64,000 bases of DNA from DATAEG01 sp963703085 (GTDB taxonomy: Bacteria; Actinomycetota; Actinomycetes; Mycobacteriales; Jatrophihabitantaceae). Both the position numbers and the translations under genes were made by a program. The number at the start of each line of letters is the position of its first letter. The stretch's first letter is position 1. This document shows, in pieces, positions 25,689-34,069 of the stretch. The stretch covers positions 1,798,001 to 1,862,000 of the forward strand of contig OY969789.1 in assembly GCA_963703085.1 (NCBI GenBank), written 5' to 3'. A model generated the notes under the pieces. The model made no database searches and was not told the DNA's origin. It saw only the letters and a program-made list of their open reading frames with translations.

Positions 25689-25720
25689 GCAGATCCGGCG
25701 CAACGCTTCCCCGGATCTGC
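25689..25720. promoter_or_regulatory. 10-base inverted repeat upstream of the ABC importer
   Basis: GCAGATCCGG (25689-25698) and CCGGATCTGC (25711-25720), perfect arms with a 12-base gap, 69 bases before the importer's ATG and 148 bases before the kinase start on the other strand. A weaker pair GTTGCC/GGCAAC is at 25583/25596. These are candidates for the response-regulator site, or an RNA attenuator hairpin. Confidence 0.5.
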
Positions 25721-25788
25721 CTGGCCTTCCTACTGTCCGTCGGACCGGTAAGGAATCGCCGTCAACGACGCAAGGAGCACCACTTCTC

Positions 25789-26631
25789 ATGGTCGCCCAT
25801 CCCCCGAAGGCCGCATCCGCGGACGCCGCCATCGACATCAGTAACGTCACGATGACGTTCGCATCGCGGGATCAGTCGGCATACACGGCGTTGCGCGACC
25901 TCGATCTTCGGGTCGAGCCTGGCGAGTTCTGCGCCATCGTGGGGCCGACAGGCTGCGGGAAGTCGACCGCGCTGACCCTCGTGGCCGGGCTGCAGCGACC
26001 CAGTGCGGGCACCGTTCGGGTGCACGGCGAACTGGTGAATGCAATCACCCCTGGCGTTGGGTTCATGTTCCAGACCGACGCCGTCCTGCCGTGGAAGAAC
26101 GTGCTGGAGAATGTTTGCGCAGGCCCGAGATTCCGCGGCGTGCCGAAACGCAAAGCCGCAACCGACGCTCGCGACTGGATCCGCCGGGTCGGGCTGTCCG
26201 GCTTCGAAGACCGCTACCCGCACCAGCTCTCCGGCGGCATGCGCAAACGGGTCGCACTGGCGCAGAACCTCATCAACGAGCCGCACATCCTGCTGATGGA
26301 CGAGCCGTTCAGCGCGCTGGACGTGCAGACCCGTTCGATCATGTCCGCGGAGCTGCTCAGCTTGTGGGAGCTCACCCGACCTGCCGTCGTGTTCGTCACG
26401 CACGACTTGGAGGAAGCAATCGCGTTGGCCGACAAGGTCGTCGTGCTCACCGCGGGTCCAGGCGGCACCGTCAAGGCAACCTTCCCCATCGACCTGCCCC
26501 GCCCGCGAGTGGTCCAAGAGATCCGCTTCCAGCCGGAGTTCGTGGCGCTCTACGAGCACATCTGGTCGGCACTGAAGTCCGAGGTGGACATCGCCTATGC
26601 ACAGACCACGACCGCGGAGGGGGCGGCATGA
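25789..26631 (+). CDS. ABC transporter ATP-binding protein, NitT/TauT (SsuB/ThiZ) type
   Basis: Cytoplasmic ATPase of an importer, 280 residues. Walker A GPTGCGKST (about 57-65), Q-loop FMFQTDAVLPWKNV, signature LSGGMRKRVALAQNL, Walker B ILLMDEPFSALD and the switch His in VFVTHDLEEAI. The QTDAVLPWKNVLENV region is typical of NitT/TauT family ATPases that take in nitrate, taurine, sulphonates, pyrimidine precursors or aromatic acids. Start ATG 25789 has AAGGAG. It overlaps the permease start (ATGA). Divergent from the CitA-type kinase. Confidence 0.93.
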   Translation: MVAHPPKAASADAAIDISNVTMTFASRDQSAYTALRDLDLRVEPGEFCAIVGPTGCGKSTALTLVAGLQRPSAGTVRVHGELVNAITPGVGFMFQTDAVLPWKNVLENVCAGPRFRGVPKRKAATDARDWIRRVGLSGFEDRYPHQLSGGMRKRVALAQNLINEPHILLMDEPFSALDVQTRSIMSAELLSLWELTRPAVVFVTHDLEEAIALADKVVVLTAGPGGTVKATFPIDLPRPRVVQEIRFQPEFVALYEHIWSALKSEVDIAYAQTTTAEGAA

Positions 26632-27533
26632 CCCGAGACGACGGCACAGCGCAGGTCGGCCTCGCAGTCGACTTGCCGGGCAACGCGACAGCCGACGGTG
26701 ACGTCGTGGCCCCGATCGGTGCCAGCCACCGCGGGGAGCGGATACGACACCGGGCGCTTGTACATGGCGTCCAGTTGCTCATCCTGGTCGTCTTCTTCGG
26801 CGGTTGGCAGCTGCTGTCGTCCACCGGCCACCTCGACAAGGTTCTCTACGGCCAGCCGACCGGGATCGTCAGCCGACTGCACACCTGGATCGTCGACGGC
26901 ACCGCGGTCGGCTCGCTGGGTGCGCAGGTCAAGGTGACTCTGGAAGAAGCCATCTTCGGGTTCATCATCGGCACCGCGCTGGGCATCATCTGCGGCATCG
27001 GTCTGGGCCGAGTCCGCCTGCTGGCCGAGGTCTTCGGTCCGTTCATCAAGGTGCTCAACTCGATCCCGCGCATCGTGCTCGGTTCGTTGTTCGTGATCAT
27101 GTTCGGCCTAGGCCTGGAGTCGAAGGTGATCCTGGTCGTCGTCCTGGTGTTCTTCGGCGTCTTCTTCAACGCCTTTCAGGGCGCTCGCGAGGTGGACCGC
27201 AACTTCATCGCCAACGCCGCGATCCTCGGCGCATCGCGCTGGCAGGTTACCTGGCAGGTCGTCATCCCATCGGCTTTCACCTGGATCATCGCCAGCCTGC
27301 ACGTGGCCTTCGGCTTCGCCCTTATCGGCGCGATCGTCGGTGAGTTCATCGGTGCCCAACAAGGGCTCGGTTACCTGATCAGGTCTGCGCAGGGGTCTTT
27401 CGACACCAATGGGATCTGGGCGGCGCTAGTGATCATGTCGATCGTCGCCGTCCTGGCCGAATGGTTGATCACCCGCCTCGAGAACCGACTGCTGCGCTGG
27501 CGCCCGCCGCAGCTCAGCGGTCCCGAGCTGTGA
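26628..27533 (+). CDS. ABC transporter permease, NitT/TauT type
   Basis: Integral membrane subunit, 301 residues, about six transmembrane helices. It begins with a hydrophilic stretch of 45 residues, then LLILVVFFGGWQLLSSTGHL. The ATPase-coupling EAA motif is AAILGASRWQVTWQVVIPSA (about residues 200-219). AFGFALIGAIVGEFIGAQQGLGYLI is the family's conserved C-terminal part. ATGA overlap with the ATPase gene means coupled translation. Confidence 0.92.
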   Translation: MTRDDGTAQVGLAVDLPGNATADGDVVAPIGASHRGERIRHRALVHGVQLLILVVFFGGWQLLSSTGHLDKVLYGQPTGIVSRLHTWIVDGTAVGSLGAQVKVTLEEAIFGFIIGTALGIICGIGLGRVRLLAEVFGPFIKVLNSIPRIVLGSLFVIMFGLGLESKVILVVVLVFFGVFFNAFQGAREVDRNFIANAAILGASRWQVTWQVVIPSAFTWIIASLHVAFGFALIGAIVGEFIGAQQGLGYLIRSAQGSFDTNGIWAALVIMSIVAVLAEWLITRLENRLLRWRPPQLSGPEL

Positions 27534-27600
27534 GGTCCGGCACCCGCAGCCGAGGCACTTTTCTGCACTGTCCGCCAGTAGTACTTCTCAAGGAGGAAGC

Positions 27601-28656
27601 GTGTCCAGAATGAGAGTGGTTGCCTCGGTGGCAATCGGGATCGCCCTAGCGCTGACTGCCAGCTCGTGCAGCTCGAAGGCCAGCCAGCAGAAGGGCGGCG
27701 CGCCCCAGCATGCCGGAGCTTCGAACGGGGCGAAGGTGAGCATCATGGTCGGCGGCCTCAACAAGCAGATCTACCTGCCCTACATGCTGGCTCAGCGCCT
27801 GGGCTACTACGCCGCTGAAGGGCTGAACGTGTCGCTCTCCGACGAGCCGGCCGGCGTCGACGCGACCACCAACATGCTTGCCGGAAAGGTCGACGGCGTG
27901 GGTGGCTTCTACGACCACACCATCCAGTTGCAAGCCATCGGCAAGTCAGCCGAGTCGGTCGTGTCCATGCTGCAGGTGCCAGGCGAAGTTGAGCTGTGCC
28001 GCAAGGACCTGAAGGGCACCATCAAGTCCGCGGCCGACTGGAAGGGCCGGCGCCTCGGCGTCACCGACCTCGGTTCCTCGACAGACTTCCTCACCCAGTA
28101 CCTGGCGAACAAGAACGGCGTAGCGCCGACCAGCATCCACCGGGTAGGCGTTCAGGCTGGAGCAACCTTCATTGCAGCGATGGACCATAAGAACATCGAC
28201 TGCGGCATGACGACCGAGCCGACCGTCTCCAACCTGCTCGACTCGGGCAAGGCGTACATCATCTACGACTCACGCACTGCGGCCGGTGCTCAGACAGCTT
28301 TCGGTGGCGAGTACCCAGCCACCGCCTTCTATCTGAACACCTCCTACATCCAGTCGCATCACAGCACAGTGCAGAAGCTGGTCAACGCCTACGTCAAGAC
28401 GCTGAAGTGGATCCAGACCCATACCGCCGCACAGATCGCCGACCAGATGCCGGCTGACTACTACGCCGGCGTCGGCAAGTCGGCCTACACCAAGGCACTG
28501 AACTCGGAGAAGGGCATCTACAACCCGACCGGCATCATGCCCCCCGACGGTCCGAAGACCTGCCTGGCTGTGCTGCAGGCGAATGCCGACGTCAAGGGCA
28601 AGTCGATCGACCTCAGCAAGACCTATACCGACGAGTTCGTCAAGGCCGCCAACTAG
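27601..28656 (+). CDS. ABC transporter substrate-binding lipoprotein, NitT/TauT type
   Basis: A 351-residue lipoprotein. The signal peptide MSRMRVVASVAIGIALALTA ends in lipobox TASSC, with Cys23 as lipid anchor. The mature type II periplasmic-binding fold shows VGGLNKQIYLPYMLAQRLGYY, GVDATTNMLAGKVDGVGGFY and RRLGVTDLGSSTDFLTQYL. NMT1/SsuA-like proteins bind small anionic or heterocyclic ligands. The start is GTG with AAGGAGGAAGC just before. The ligand cannot be named; the neighbouring CitA-type sensor hints at a carboxylate. Confidence 0.92.
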   Translation: MSRMRVVASVAIGIALALTASSCSSKASQQKGGAPQHAGASNGAKVSIMVGGLNKQIYLPYMLAQRLGYYAAEGLNVSLSDEPAGVDATTNMLAGKVDGVGGFYDHTIQLQAIGKSAESVVSMLQVPGEVELCRKDLKGTIKSAADWKGRRLGVTDLGSSTDFLTQYLANKNGVAPTSIHRVGVQAGATFIAAMDHKNIDCGMTTEPTVSNLLDSGKAYIIYDSRTAAGAQTAFGGEYPATAFYLNTSYIQSHHSTVQKLVNAYVKTLKWIQTHTAAQIADQMPADYYAGVGKSAYTKALNSEKGIYNPTGIMPPDGPKTCLAVLQANADVKGKSIDLSKTYTDEFVKAAN

Positions 28657-28670
28657 CCGCGCCGTTCGCG

Positions 28671-28829
28671 GTGGACCAACCCGGGGCATCGGCTCGAGTT
28701 GGTCCGCCGCAACGGTGGCCGCTTGCCTACTTGACGCCGTGGGCGCTGTGGATCTGTCTCATCGTCGGCTTGATCGGTCTGCTGCTGGGCGTCGGACTGG
28801 GTGCTCGTCGTCGACTCCGAGAGCGTTGA
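28671..28829 (+). CDS. 52-residue single-pass membrane protein
   Basis: A 53-codon gene 14 bases after the lipoprotein stop. The product opens with MDQPGASARVGPPQRWPLAY and has one hydrophobic helix (LWICLIVGLIGLLLGVGLGA), then RRRLRER, typical of a single-pass protein with a positive inside. A clear ribosome site is lacking, which lowers confidence. It may be an accessory subunit of the importer. Confidence 0.5.
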   Translation: MDQPGASARVGPPQRWPLAYLTPWALWICLIVGLIGLLLGVGLGARRRLRER

Positions 28830-29180
28830 CGGGAAAGGCGGGAGTCCTCGCGGACCATTCGCGTTGTGCTGCCCCGGAGCGGTCCAGACAGGCCGGGACC
28901 TGGCAGTAGGGCGGCGAGGGCGAAGATCTACCTTCGTAGTAAGGCTGCGGTTCTATCGCGGTGATCCGCAGCCTCGCGCGCGTATCGGCGTCTTCGGTCC
29001 GACGAGGCTGACGCCCCGCACCCCAGCCACGGCCGAACTGCAGGCGGTGGTGGTGATCTGTGGCTGGGAATCGCGGTGACCTACCAGCGGGACCCCCGTT
29101 CCAGCCTGCTCATCCGTGCTGCTGCGTGTTTGTGATCGCCGGTAGGTGAGGTGAGATGGCGACTGGCGTGACGCTTGGGT
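28830..29180. other. 351-base region without a gene
   Basis: No frame with coding character. It contains a probable terminator at 28942-28974. The remainder (28975-29180) shows no recognisable motif and does not resemble either neighbour. Confidence 0.5.
28942..28974 (+). terminator. terminator of the ABC importer operon
   Basis: Perfect 9-base inverted repeat AGGCTGCGG/CCGCAGCCT with a 15-base loop, 112 bases after the last gene of the operon. No T tract. Confidence 0.6.
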
Positions 29181-29996
29181 TTAACCGCGTAGTGAGGTGA
29201 ATATGTCGTCTAGTAGTGGTCGCTCTGGAGGCCGGCCGACCTCACGGAACCACTCGTATCTGAAAACCCGGGTGTAGAGCCAGTGCGGGAGCCGTAGGCA
29301 GAAGGCGAGGGTGCGGTCCCCGTTGTGTGCCGTGGTCTGGGACGCGTGGGCGGCCATCGCTGCGCGCTTTTCCGGCAGGTGGCTGCGCACGTCTATCCGG
29401 TGGGTCAGCTCGTTCGATGGGAGGTAACTGTCGGTGAATGCGTCTGGATGAAATCCGGGGGGGAGCTTCGGTATCCAGCTGATCAGACGTAGCGCACGTT
29501 GAAGGCGCCCCCGATCGACGGTGGCTTCGAGTACCACCGGGGTCTGTGCAAGGGCCGCAGCTCGGAGTCCGACGGCGTGGACGTGGACGTGGTCGGGGTG
29601 GCCGTATCCGCCGGCACGGTCGTAGATCGTCAGCACATCGACGTGCTGGGCTGCGAGGATGGCGGCCAGTCTGCCCGCGGCTTGCTCGACGTCGACGTGG
29701 GCAAAGGTTGGGCGCGCACCCACCTGCCGCCCATCGTCTCCTGAGTCGCCGTAGCCCAGATCGACGACGCACGTCACGCCCAGTGCACGGGCGGCGCGTT
29801 GGAGCTCGAATCGTCGCTGGATAGCGAGACCGATGTTGCTCGTGCCGGCCGTGTGAGCAGTGAGACCCGCAGCTCCGTCGGTAGCCACCACGAGGATCAC
29901 CCGGTGTCCTTCGGTAACCGTTCGGGCCAGCGTGCCGCCGGTGAGCAGCGTCTCGTCGTCCGGGTGGGCGTGGAAGGACGCGAGTGTGTAGGTCAT
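29181..29996 (-). CDS. PIG-L family deacetylase
   Basis: A 271-residue zinc-dependent N-deacetylase of the LmbE/PIG-L family. Zinc and catalytic residues are in FHAHPDDETLLTGG near the start and GHPDHVHVHAVG in the middle. The family includes MshB (mycothiol synthesis), N-acetylglucosaminyl-PI deacetylases and antibiotic tailoring enzymes. Its start overlaps the glycosyltransferase stop by 4 bases. Glycosyltransferase plus deacetylase recalls MshA/MshB, but here they are fused in one transcript, and the exact substrate is not known. Confidence 0.9.
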   Translation of the reverse strand: MTYTLASFHAHPDDETLLTGGTLARTVTEGHRVILVVATDGAAGLTAHTAGTSNIGLAIQRRFELQRAARALGVTCVVDLGYGDSGDDGRQVGARPTFAHVDVEQAAGRLAAILAAQHVDVLTIYDRAGGYGHPDHVHVHAVGLRAAALAQTPVVLEATVDRGRLQRALRLISWIPKLPPGFHPDAFTDSYLPSNELTHRIDVRSHLPEKRAAMAAHASQTTAHNGDRTLAFCLRLPHWLYTRVFRYEWFREVGRPPERPLLDDIFTSLRG

Positions 29997-31135
29997 CGGC
30001 TGGCCGGGAGAGCGCGGCGCGGCGAACGTGGTGTCAGAGTGCTCCTGGCCTGCGCATGTGCGCGCGCGTATAGATGGTGGCAATCGGCCATGACCTGTGC
30101 CCACGTCATCGGCGGCGACTGCAGGCGGTTGTTCATCGCGATCGCCGAGCGCAGCGAGACATCTGTGCTGAGCCGGCGCAACGCGGCGACCATGTCGCCG
30201 TCGCCCTTGGCAAGTAGCCCGTTCACCCCGGGGCGGATGAACTCGGCCACGCCGGTGTTCTCACGCGCGACGACCGGCAGGCCGGCAGAGCGCGCCTCCA
30301 GTGCTGCGATTCCGAACGATTCCAGCGCGGCCGGGGCTACGTAGAGGTCGACATCGTGATAGCGATCATGAATGTCGCTACGGCTCAGCGCGCCGGTCAA
30401 CGTCACCCAATCACCGATGCCGAGCGTGTGCACATCAGTCTGCAGGCTGTGCAACAGCGGGCCGTCCCCGATCAAGGCAGCCTCGAGACGGATGCGCTCC
30501 GGCACGCTGCGGCGCAGTTGCTCCAGCATGCGAAGCAACGGTCGAGGTCGCTTACGTGCCGCCAGGCGTAACACGCTGGCGATGACGACGCGATCCGGCC
30601 TTGACCGACGCGGGGGAACCGCCCAGGCCGCAACGTCGATGCCGTTGGGGATGATCGAGACCGGCCCGTCGAGCATGGTGGTGAGTGGTCCCGCACTGGC
30701 CGCGCTGACCGCCGACCATGCGATGGGCCACGACCGCCAGCCCACGGTGCGGGACGACGCAGCAAACAGTGGCGTCGCGTAGTCCCACATCGAGTGCACG
30801 GTCGCGGCCACTGGAACACCGCGAGCGCACGCCGCTCGGGCCGCAAGGAAAGCCAACGGCGACCAGGTCGAGATGTGCACGTGGACGAGGTCGTAGCCGT
30901 TGTCGCGCACCAACTGACTGGCCGGCCACGAATGCAAGTATCGGATCCGTTGCGAAGACCCTCGCTCCGCCGGGCGGTGCACGCGAATCTGGCCGGTGGT
31001 GGGCGGACCGGCGACAGTCGTGATCACCTCGACGTCATGCCCGTCCGCGTGCTGGCGTCGGGCCAGGTCGTCGACCTGGCGCTCGATGCCGCCCATCCGC
31101 GGAAGGAAGCAGTCGCTGACGTGAACAATTCTCAT
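29993..31135 (-). CDS. glycosyltransferase family 4
   Basis: A 380-residue GT-B glycosyltransferase. The N-terminal acceptor domain begins IVHVSDCFLPRMGGIERQVDDL; VSIIPNGIDVAAW marks the domain border; the donor domain has VIASVLRLAARKRPRPLL, ALIGDGPLLHSL and the E-x7-E motif in APAALESFGIAALEARSAGLP. It probably uses a nucleotide sugar to make a glycoside or lipid precursor on the cytoplasmic face. It is co-translated with the PIG-L deacetylase. Confidence 0.9.
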   Translation of the reverse strand: MRIVHVSDCFLPRMGGIERQVDDLARRQHADGHDVEVITTVAGPPTTGQIRVHRPAERGSSQRIRYLHSWPASQLVRDNGYDLVHVHISTWSPLAFLAARAACARGVPVAATVHSMWDYATPLFAASSRTVGWRSWPIAWSAVSAASAGPLTTMLDGPVSIIPNGIDVAAWAVPPRRSRPDRVVIASVLRLAARKRPRPLLRMLEQLRRSVPERIRLEAALIGDGPLLHSLQTDVHTLGIGDWVTLTGALSRSDIHDRYHDVDLYVAPAALESFGIAALEARSAGLPVVARENTGVAEFIRPGVNGLLAKGDGDMVAALRRLSTDVSLRSAIAMNNRLQSPPMTWAQVMADCHHLYARAHAQARSTLTPRSPRRALPASR

Positions 31136-31292
31136 CGCGGCGGACTAGCTGTGCCTACGCGAGCTTTCACCCGGCAAGAGTGGCAGGATAACTACTACAC
31201 GAATGATAGTTCTCAACGTTCCCCCAGCCGGGGCTCGGGCTGAACGCTCCTCGAATCGGCGCGATCGGCCAGAGGAAGGCAGGCAGCCGCGG

Positions 31293-32174
31293 ATGTCGAG
31301 CTGGGCCTTCGTGTTGGCCGGAGTCGGTGCGTCGATCGCGTTCGCGGTCTCGACGCACCTCAAGCACCTCAGTGCCGCCGATGCCCCAGACGCCCAGGAC
31401 TTGCGTCCCGGCGCGATCGGGAGGTTTGTTCGGGCCACGCTGTCCCACCGCCTCTGGCTGGGCGGCATTGTGGCTGACGTGTTCGGCCTGGCCCTGCAAA
31501 TCATCGCCCTGCACCTGGGTCCGCTGGCCGCCGTGCAACCGCTGCTGATCCTGTCGTTGTTATTCGCGTTGCTGTTGCGTCAGCGTCAGCGTCAGCAATT
31601 GAATGCGGTGGAGATCGGGTGGGCCGTGCTGGTGGTGTGCGCGCTTGGCGGGCTACTCACGGTGGCCGGAACTGCCGGCCGTCCGTCGGCCGCGGACCGG
31701 GGCCCGGCCATGAGTGTGGGCGCGGCCGTTCTCGTGGTCGCTGTCGGATGCCTTCTATTGGGCCGGTGGCGTCGTGGTGCCAACCGCGGGGCGGCGGTAT
31801 TAGGTGTCGCGGTCGGCGCCATCTACGCCGTGACGGCCGCGTTGCTGAAAGCTCTGGGCGACCGCGGGCTCCATCACCCGTTTGCGGTCTTGTGGAGCTG
31901 GCAGCTGTACGCAGTGCTCGCCTTCGGCGCCGCCGGTCTGGTACTCAATCAGCTCGCGTTCCAGGCCGGCCCGCTGTCCGCGAGCCTCCCGGCAATCGCG
32001 ACGGTCGATCCGCTGTTGAGCGTGTTCATCGGCGTATGGGTATTCGACGAGCGCATCCGTCAAGGAGTCCTCGCCGACTGTGGCCTCACCGTGTTGCTGC
32101 TCGTGCTGGGTGGCGGCGTCTTTCAGCTCGCCCGTCTCAACGCCGCCGCAAACGCGACGCCAACGCCAACGTGA
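31293..32174 (+). CDS. DMT-family (EamA-like) membrane transporter
   Basis: An integral membrane protein of 293 residues with about nine or ten helices: FVLAGVGASIAFAVSTHLKHL, GIVADVFGLALQIIALHLGPLAAVQPLLIL, the second half with LNQLAFQAGPLSASLPAIATVDPLLSVFIG. The duplicated 'GPL.A..P' pattern belongs to the DMT superfamily. The longer frame from 31203 is rejected because its N-terminus is hydrophilic. The stop codon appears to be the first three bases of an IS3-type end, so the original C-terminus may have been replaced. Confidence 0.85.
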   Translation: MSSWAFVLAGVGASIAFAVSTHLKHLSAADAPDAQDLRPGAIGRFVRATLSHRLWLGGIVADVFGLALQIIALHLGPLAAVQPLLILSLLFALLLRQRQRQQLNAVEIGWAVLVVCALGGLLTVAGTAGRPSAADRGPAMSVGAAVLVVAVGCLLLGRWRRGANRGAAVLGVAVGAIYAVTAALLKALGDRGLHHPFAVLWSWQLYAVLAFGAAGLVLNQLAFQAGPLSASLPAIATVDPLLSVFIGVWVFDERIRQGVLADCGLTVLLLVLGGGVFQLARLNAAANATPTPT

Positions 32175-32781
32175 CCTGACCCCGGTGCCCCCGGTTTCAC
32201 GGACCCGCCGTTGAGGCGATCTGGGCTGCTTGCGCGTGGGTGTTCTCGAACTGGATGGGGCTCATGAGGCCAAGAGCGGAGTGCCGGCGTCGGCGGTTGT
32301 GGAAGCCTTCGATGTACTCGAAGATCGCGTTTGCCAGCTCGATGCGGGTGTTCCAGCGTCGACGGTTGAGGACCTCGACCTGCAGACGCGCCCAGAACGA
32401 TTCGGCGACGCGTTGTCATTGGGATCGCCGATGGTGCCGAGTGACGGCAGGAGTCCGGCTCGGCGAGCTTGCGCCACTCGTAGTATCCCGAGCGTGACAC
32501 CGCGAGCTCGCGGCAGGGATGTTTGGCGTCGACGCCCTCATCGACCAGCTCGGCGACGAGCTGGAACGCTCTTTTGGGGCACCACCTTCTCCACCGCTGC
32601 GGCAGCCTTCCGCAAGATCTTGACCTCGCCCTCGAGCTCACGAATGCGGCGCTGTGCAGCGACCAGTGCTGCAGACTCACCGGTCGTCGTGCCGCGTTTC
32701 AGTCCGCGATCGATCAGGCGCGTGACTTCCACCGGTACAGACAGCTCTCGGCGATCCCGAGCGCGCGACGACCAAGGGCGG
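32172..32781 (-). mobile_element. IS3-family insertion sequence remnant
   Basis: A 610-base relic. Reading minus: the end of OrfA (ALGIAESCLYRWKSRA, frameshift, LIDRGLKRGTTTGESAALV, RRIRELEGEVKILRKAAAAV), the start of OrfB (FQLVAELVDEGVDAKHPC, LAVSRSGYYEWRKLAEPD), then a large internal deletion, and the last part of OrfB (SLGTIGDPNDNA, frameshift, AESFWARLQVEVLNRRRW, ANAIFEYIEGFHNRRRRH, ALGLMSPIQFEN). The left end TGACCTGACCCCGG is IS3-like. The DDE core is mostly lost, so it cannot move. The first third of OrfA is also gone, at the junction with a truncated LuxR gene. Confidence 0.85.
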
Positions 32782-32997
32782 GTCGCTGCGCGCGATCGGC
32801 TCGCCCGACTGAGCGAGAGGGAACGCGACGTCGCGAACGGGGTCGCCCGCGGTCTGTCGAAGACCGACATCGCCGCCGCCACCTACCTGAGCGTGGCGAC
32901 CGTTAAGGCTTACGTCTCCCGACTGCTCGACAAGCTCGACCTCGACAACCGCGTCCAGCTCGCCCTGCTCGTGCAACAAGGCGGCTCCGACCGCTAG
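32782..32997 (+). pseudogene. 3' fragment of a NarL/LuxR-type response regulator
   Basis: About 71 codons survive: LARLSERERDVANGVARGLS, KTDIAAATYLSVATVKAYVS, RLLDKLDLDNRVQLALLVQQ. This is a complete LuxR-type helix-turn-helix without its receiver domain. It begins exactly where the IS3 remnant ends, so insertion followed by deletion removed the 5' part. No start codon or ribosome site is apparent. Confidence 0.8.
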
Positions 32998-33068
32998 GAC
33001 GCCGCGGCCCGGTATCGCGGGACAGAAACCCCACCCTCCTTTTCCGCGGCCTGATAATGGCCCCGCGG

Positions 33069-34067
33069 TCACGTCAGGGGCACCTGAATGATGATCCGGG
33101 TGGGTCCGCCGGGAGGGCTGGCGACCTCCAGGGTCGCGTCAAAGGCGGCGAGGCGTTCGACGATGCCGCGCAGGCCGGTGCCGGCGACGACGGTGGCACC
33201 GCCGGCACCGTCGTCACCGACCTCCACCGTCAGGCGTCGGTTCGACGCGGCGAAGTGCACCCAACCGGACGCTGCGTGGCCGTGTTTCACGGCGTTGGCG
33301 AGGCACTCGGCGATGGCGAAGTAGACAGCCGATTCGACGGCGGCGGGCAGCGCGGTCGGTGGGTCGCCGTCGACCGTCACTGGTATCGACAAGTCGTACA
33401 CCAGCGCGCGGACCGCTCCGCCCAGTCCGCGGTCGGACAGCACGGCCGGGTAGATGCCGTGCATGACCCCGCGCAGGTCCTCGACCGCGCCCACGGCCGC
33501 CGCTCGCGCGTCGGACAGGAGGGCGGCGGCTCGCGTCGGGTCGGTCTCGAGCAGGCCCTGCGCGATGCCGATGCTCAGCGCGGCCGAGACCATCCGCGCT
33601 TGGGCACCATCGTGCAGGTCGCGTTCGATGCGTCGCAGCTCGGTGGCCTGACTGTCGACGGCGCCGCGTCGGGTCCGGGTGAGGGTATCGACACGCTTGA
33701 TCAGTTCCTGCTGCCGCGGGTCGTCCCGGCGGGCGAGGAACCACACGTGGGCACCGAACAGCACGGTGAGCGCCGTGAGCGAGTACACCGGCCAGAAGAA
33801 CCCCCGACCCGACATCAGCCAGACGGCGAACTCCACCGGTACGAGGAAGACAAGCAAAGCGGCATCGGCCAACAGCCAGCGGCGATCTCCTCCGGGTTTG
33901 CTCCAAACCCAGCGCGCAAGCGACACGGCGCTGACCACGGCGGCGAGTCCGAACCACACCCACCGCGGCCAGAAGTACCCGCCGCTGATCGACCAGGCGA
34001 CCCAGGGCCCGACAGCCGCTGCCAGCACGGCTGCGACGCCCACGGCAACCCTCGACCCGGCGGTCAC
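33069..34067 (-). CDS. NarL-partner sensor histidine kinase (DesK/LiaS-like)
   Basis: A 332-residue kinase. The first 115 residues have four transmembrane helices with very short loops (VGVAAVLAAAVGPWVAWSIS, WVWFGLAAVVSAVSLARWVW, LADAALLVFLVPVEFAVWLM, VYSLTALTVLFGAHVWFLAR), so it probably senses membrane state or a membrane partner. The dimerisation/phosphoacceptor part is RRIERDLHDGAQARMVSAAL (HisKA_3); the ATPase domain has ECLANAVKHG, EVGDDGAGGA and GTGLRGIVERLAA. It forms an operon with the NarL-type regulator, 2 bases apart. Confidence 0.92.
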   Translation of the reverse strand: MTAGSRVAVGVAAVLAAAVGPWVAWSISGGYFWPRWVWFGLAAVVSAVSLARWVWSKPGGDRRWLLADAALLVFLVPVEFAVWLMSGRGFFWPVYSLTALTVLFGAHVWFLARRDDPRQQELIKRVDTLTRTRRGAVDSQATELRRIERDLHDGAQARMVSAALSIGIAQGLLETDPTRAAALLSDARAAAVGAVEDLRGVMHGIYPAVLSDRGLGGAVRALVYDLSIPVTVDGDPPTALPAAVESAVYFAIAECLANAVKHGHAASGWVHFAASNRRLTVEVGDDGAGGATVVAGTGLRGIVERLAAFDATLEVASPPGGPTRIIIQVPLT

Positions 34068-34069
34068 GT

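Noticed and set aside
32560..32620. Programmed -1 frameshift site of the IS3 OrfA/OrfB overlap
   Set aside because: The overlap is still visible, but the element has lost its catalytic core and has other frameshifts, so the site has no working role.
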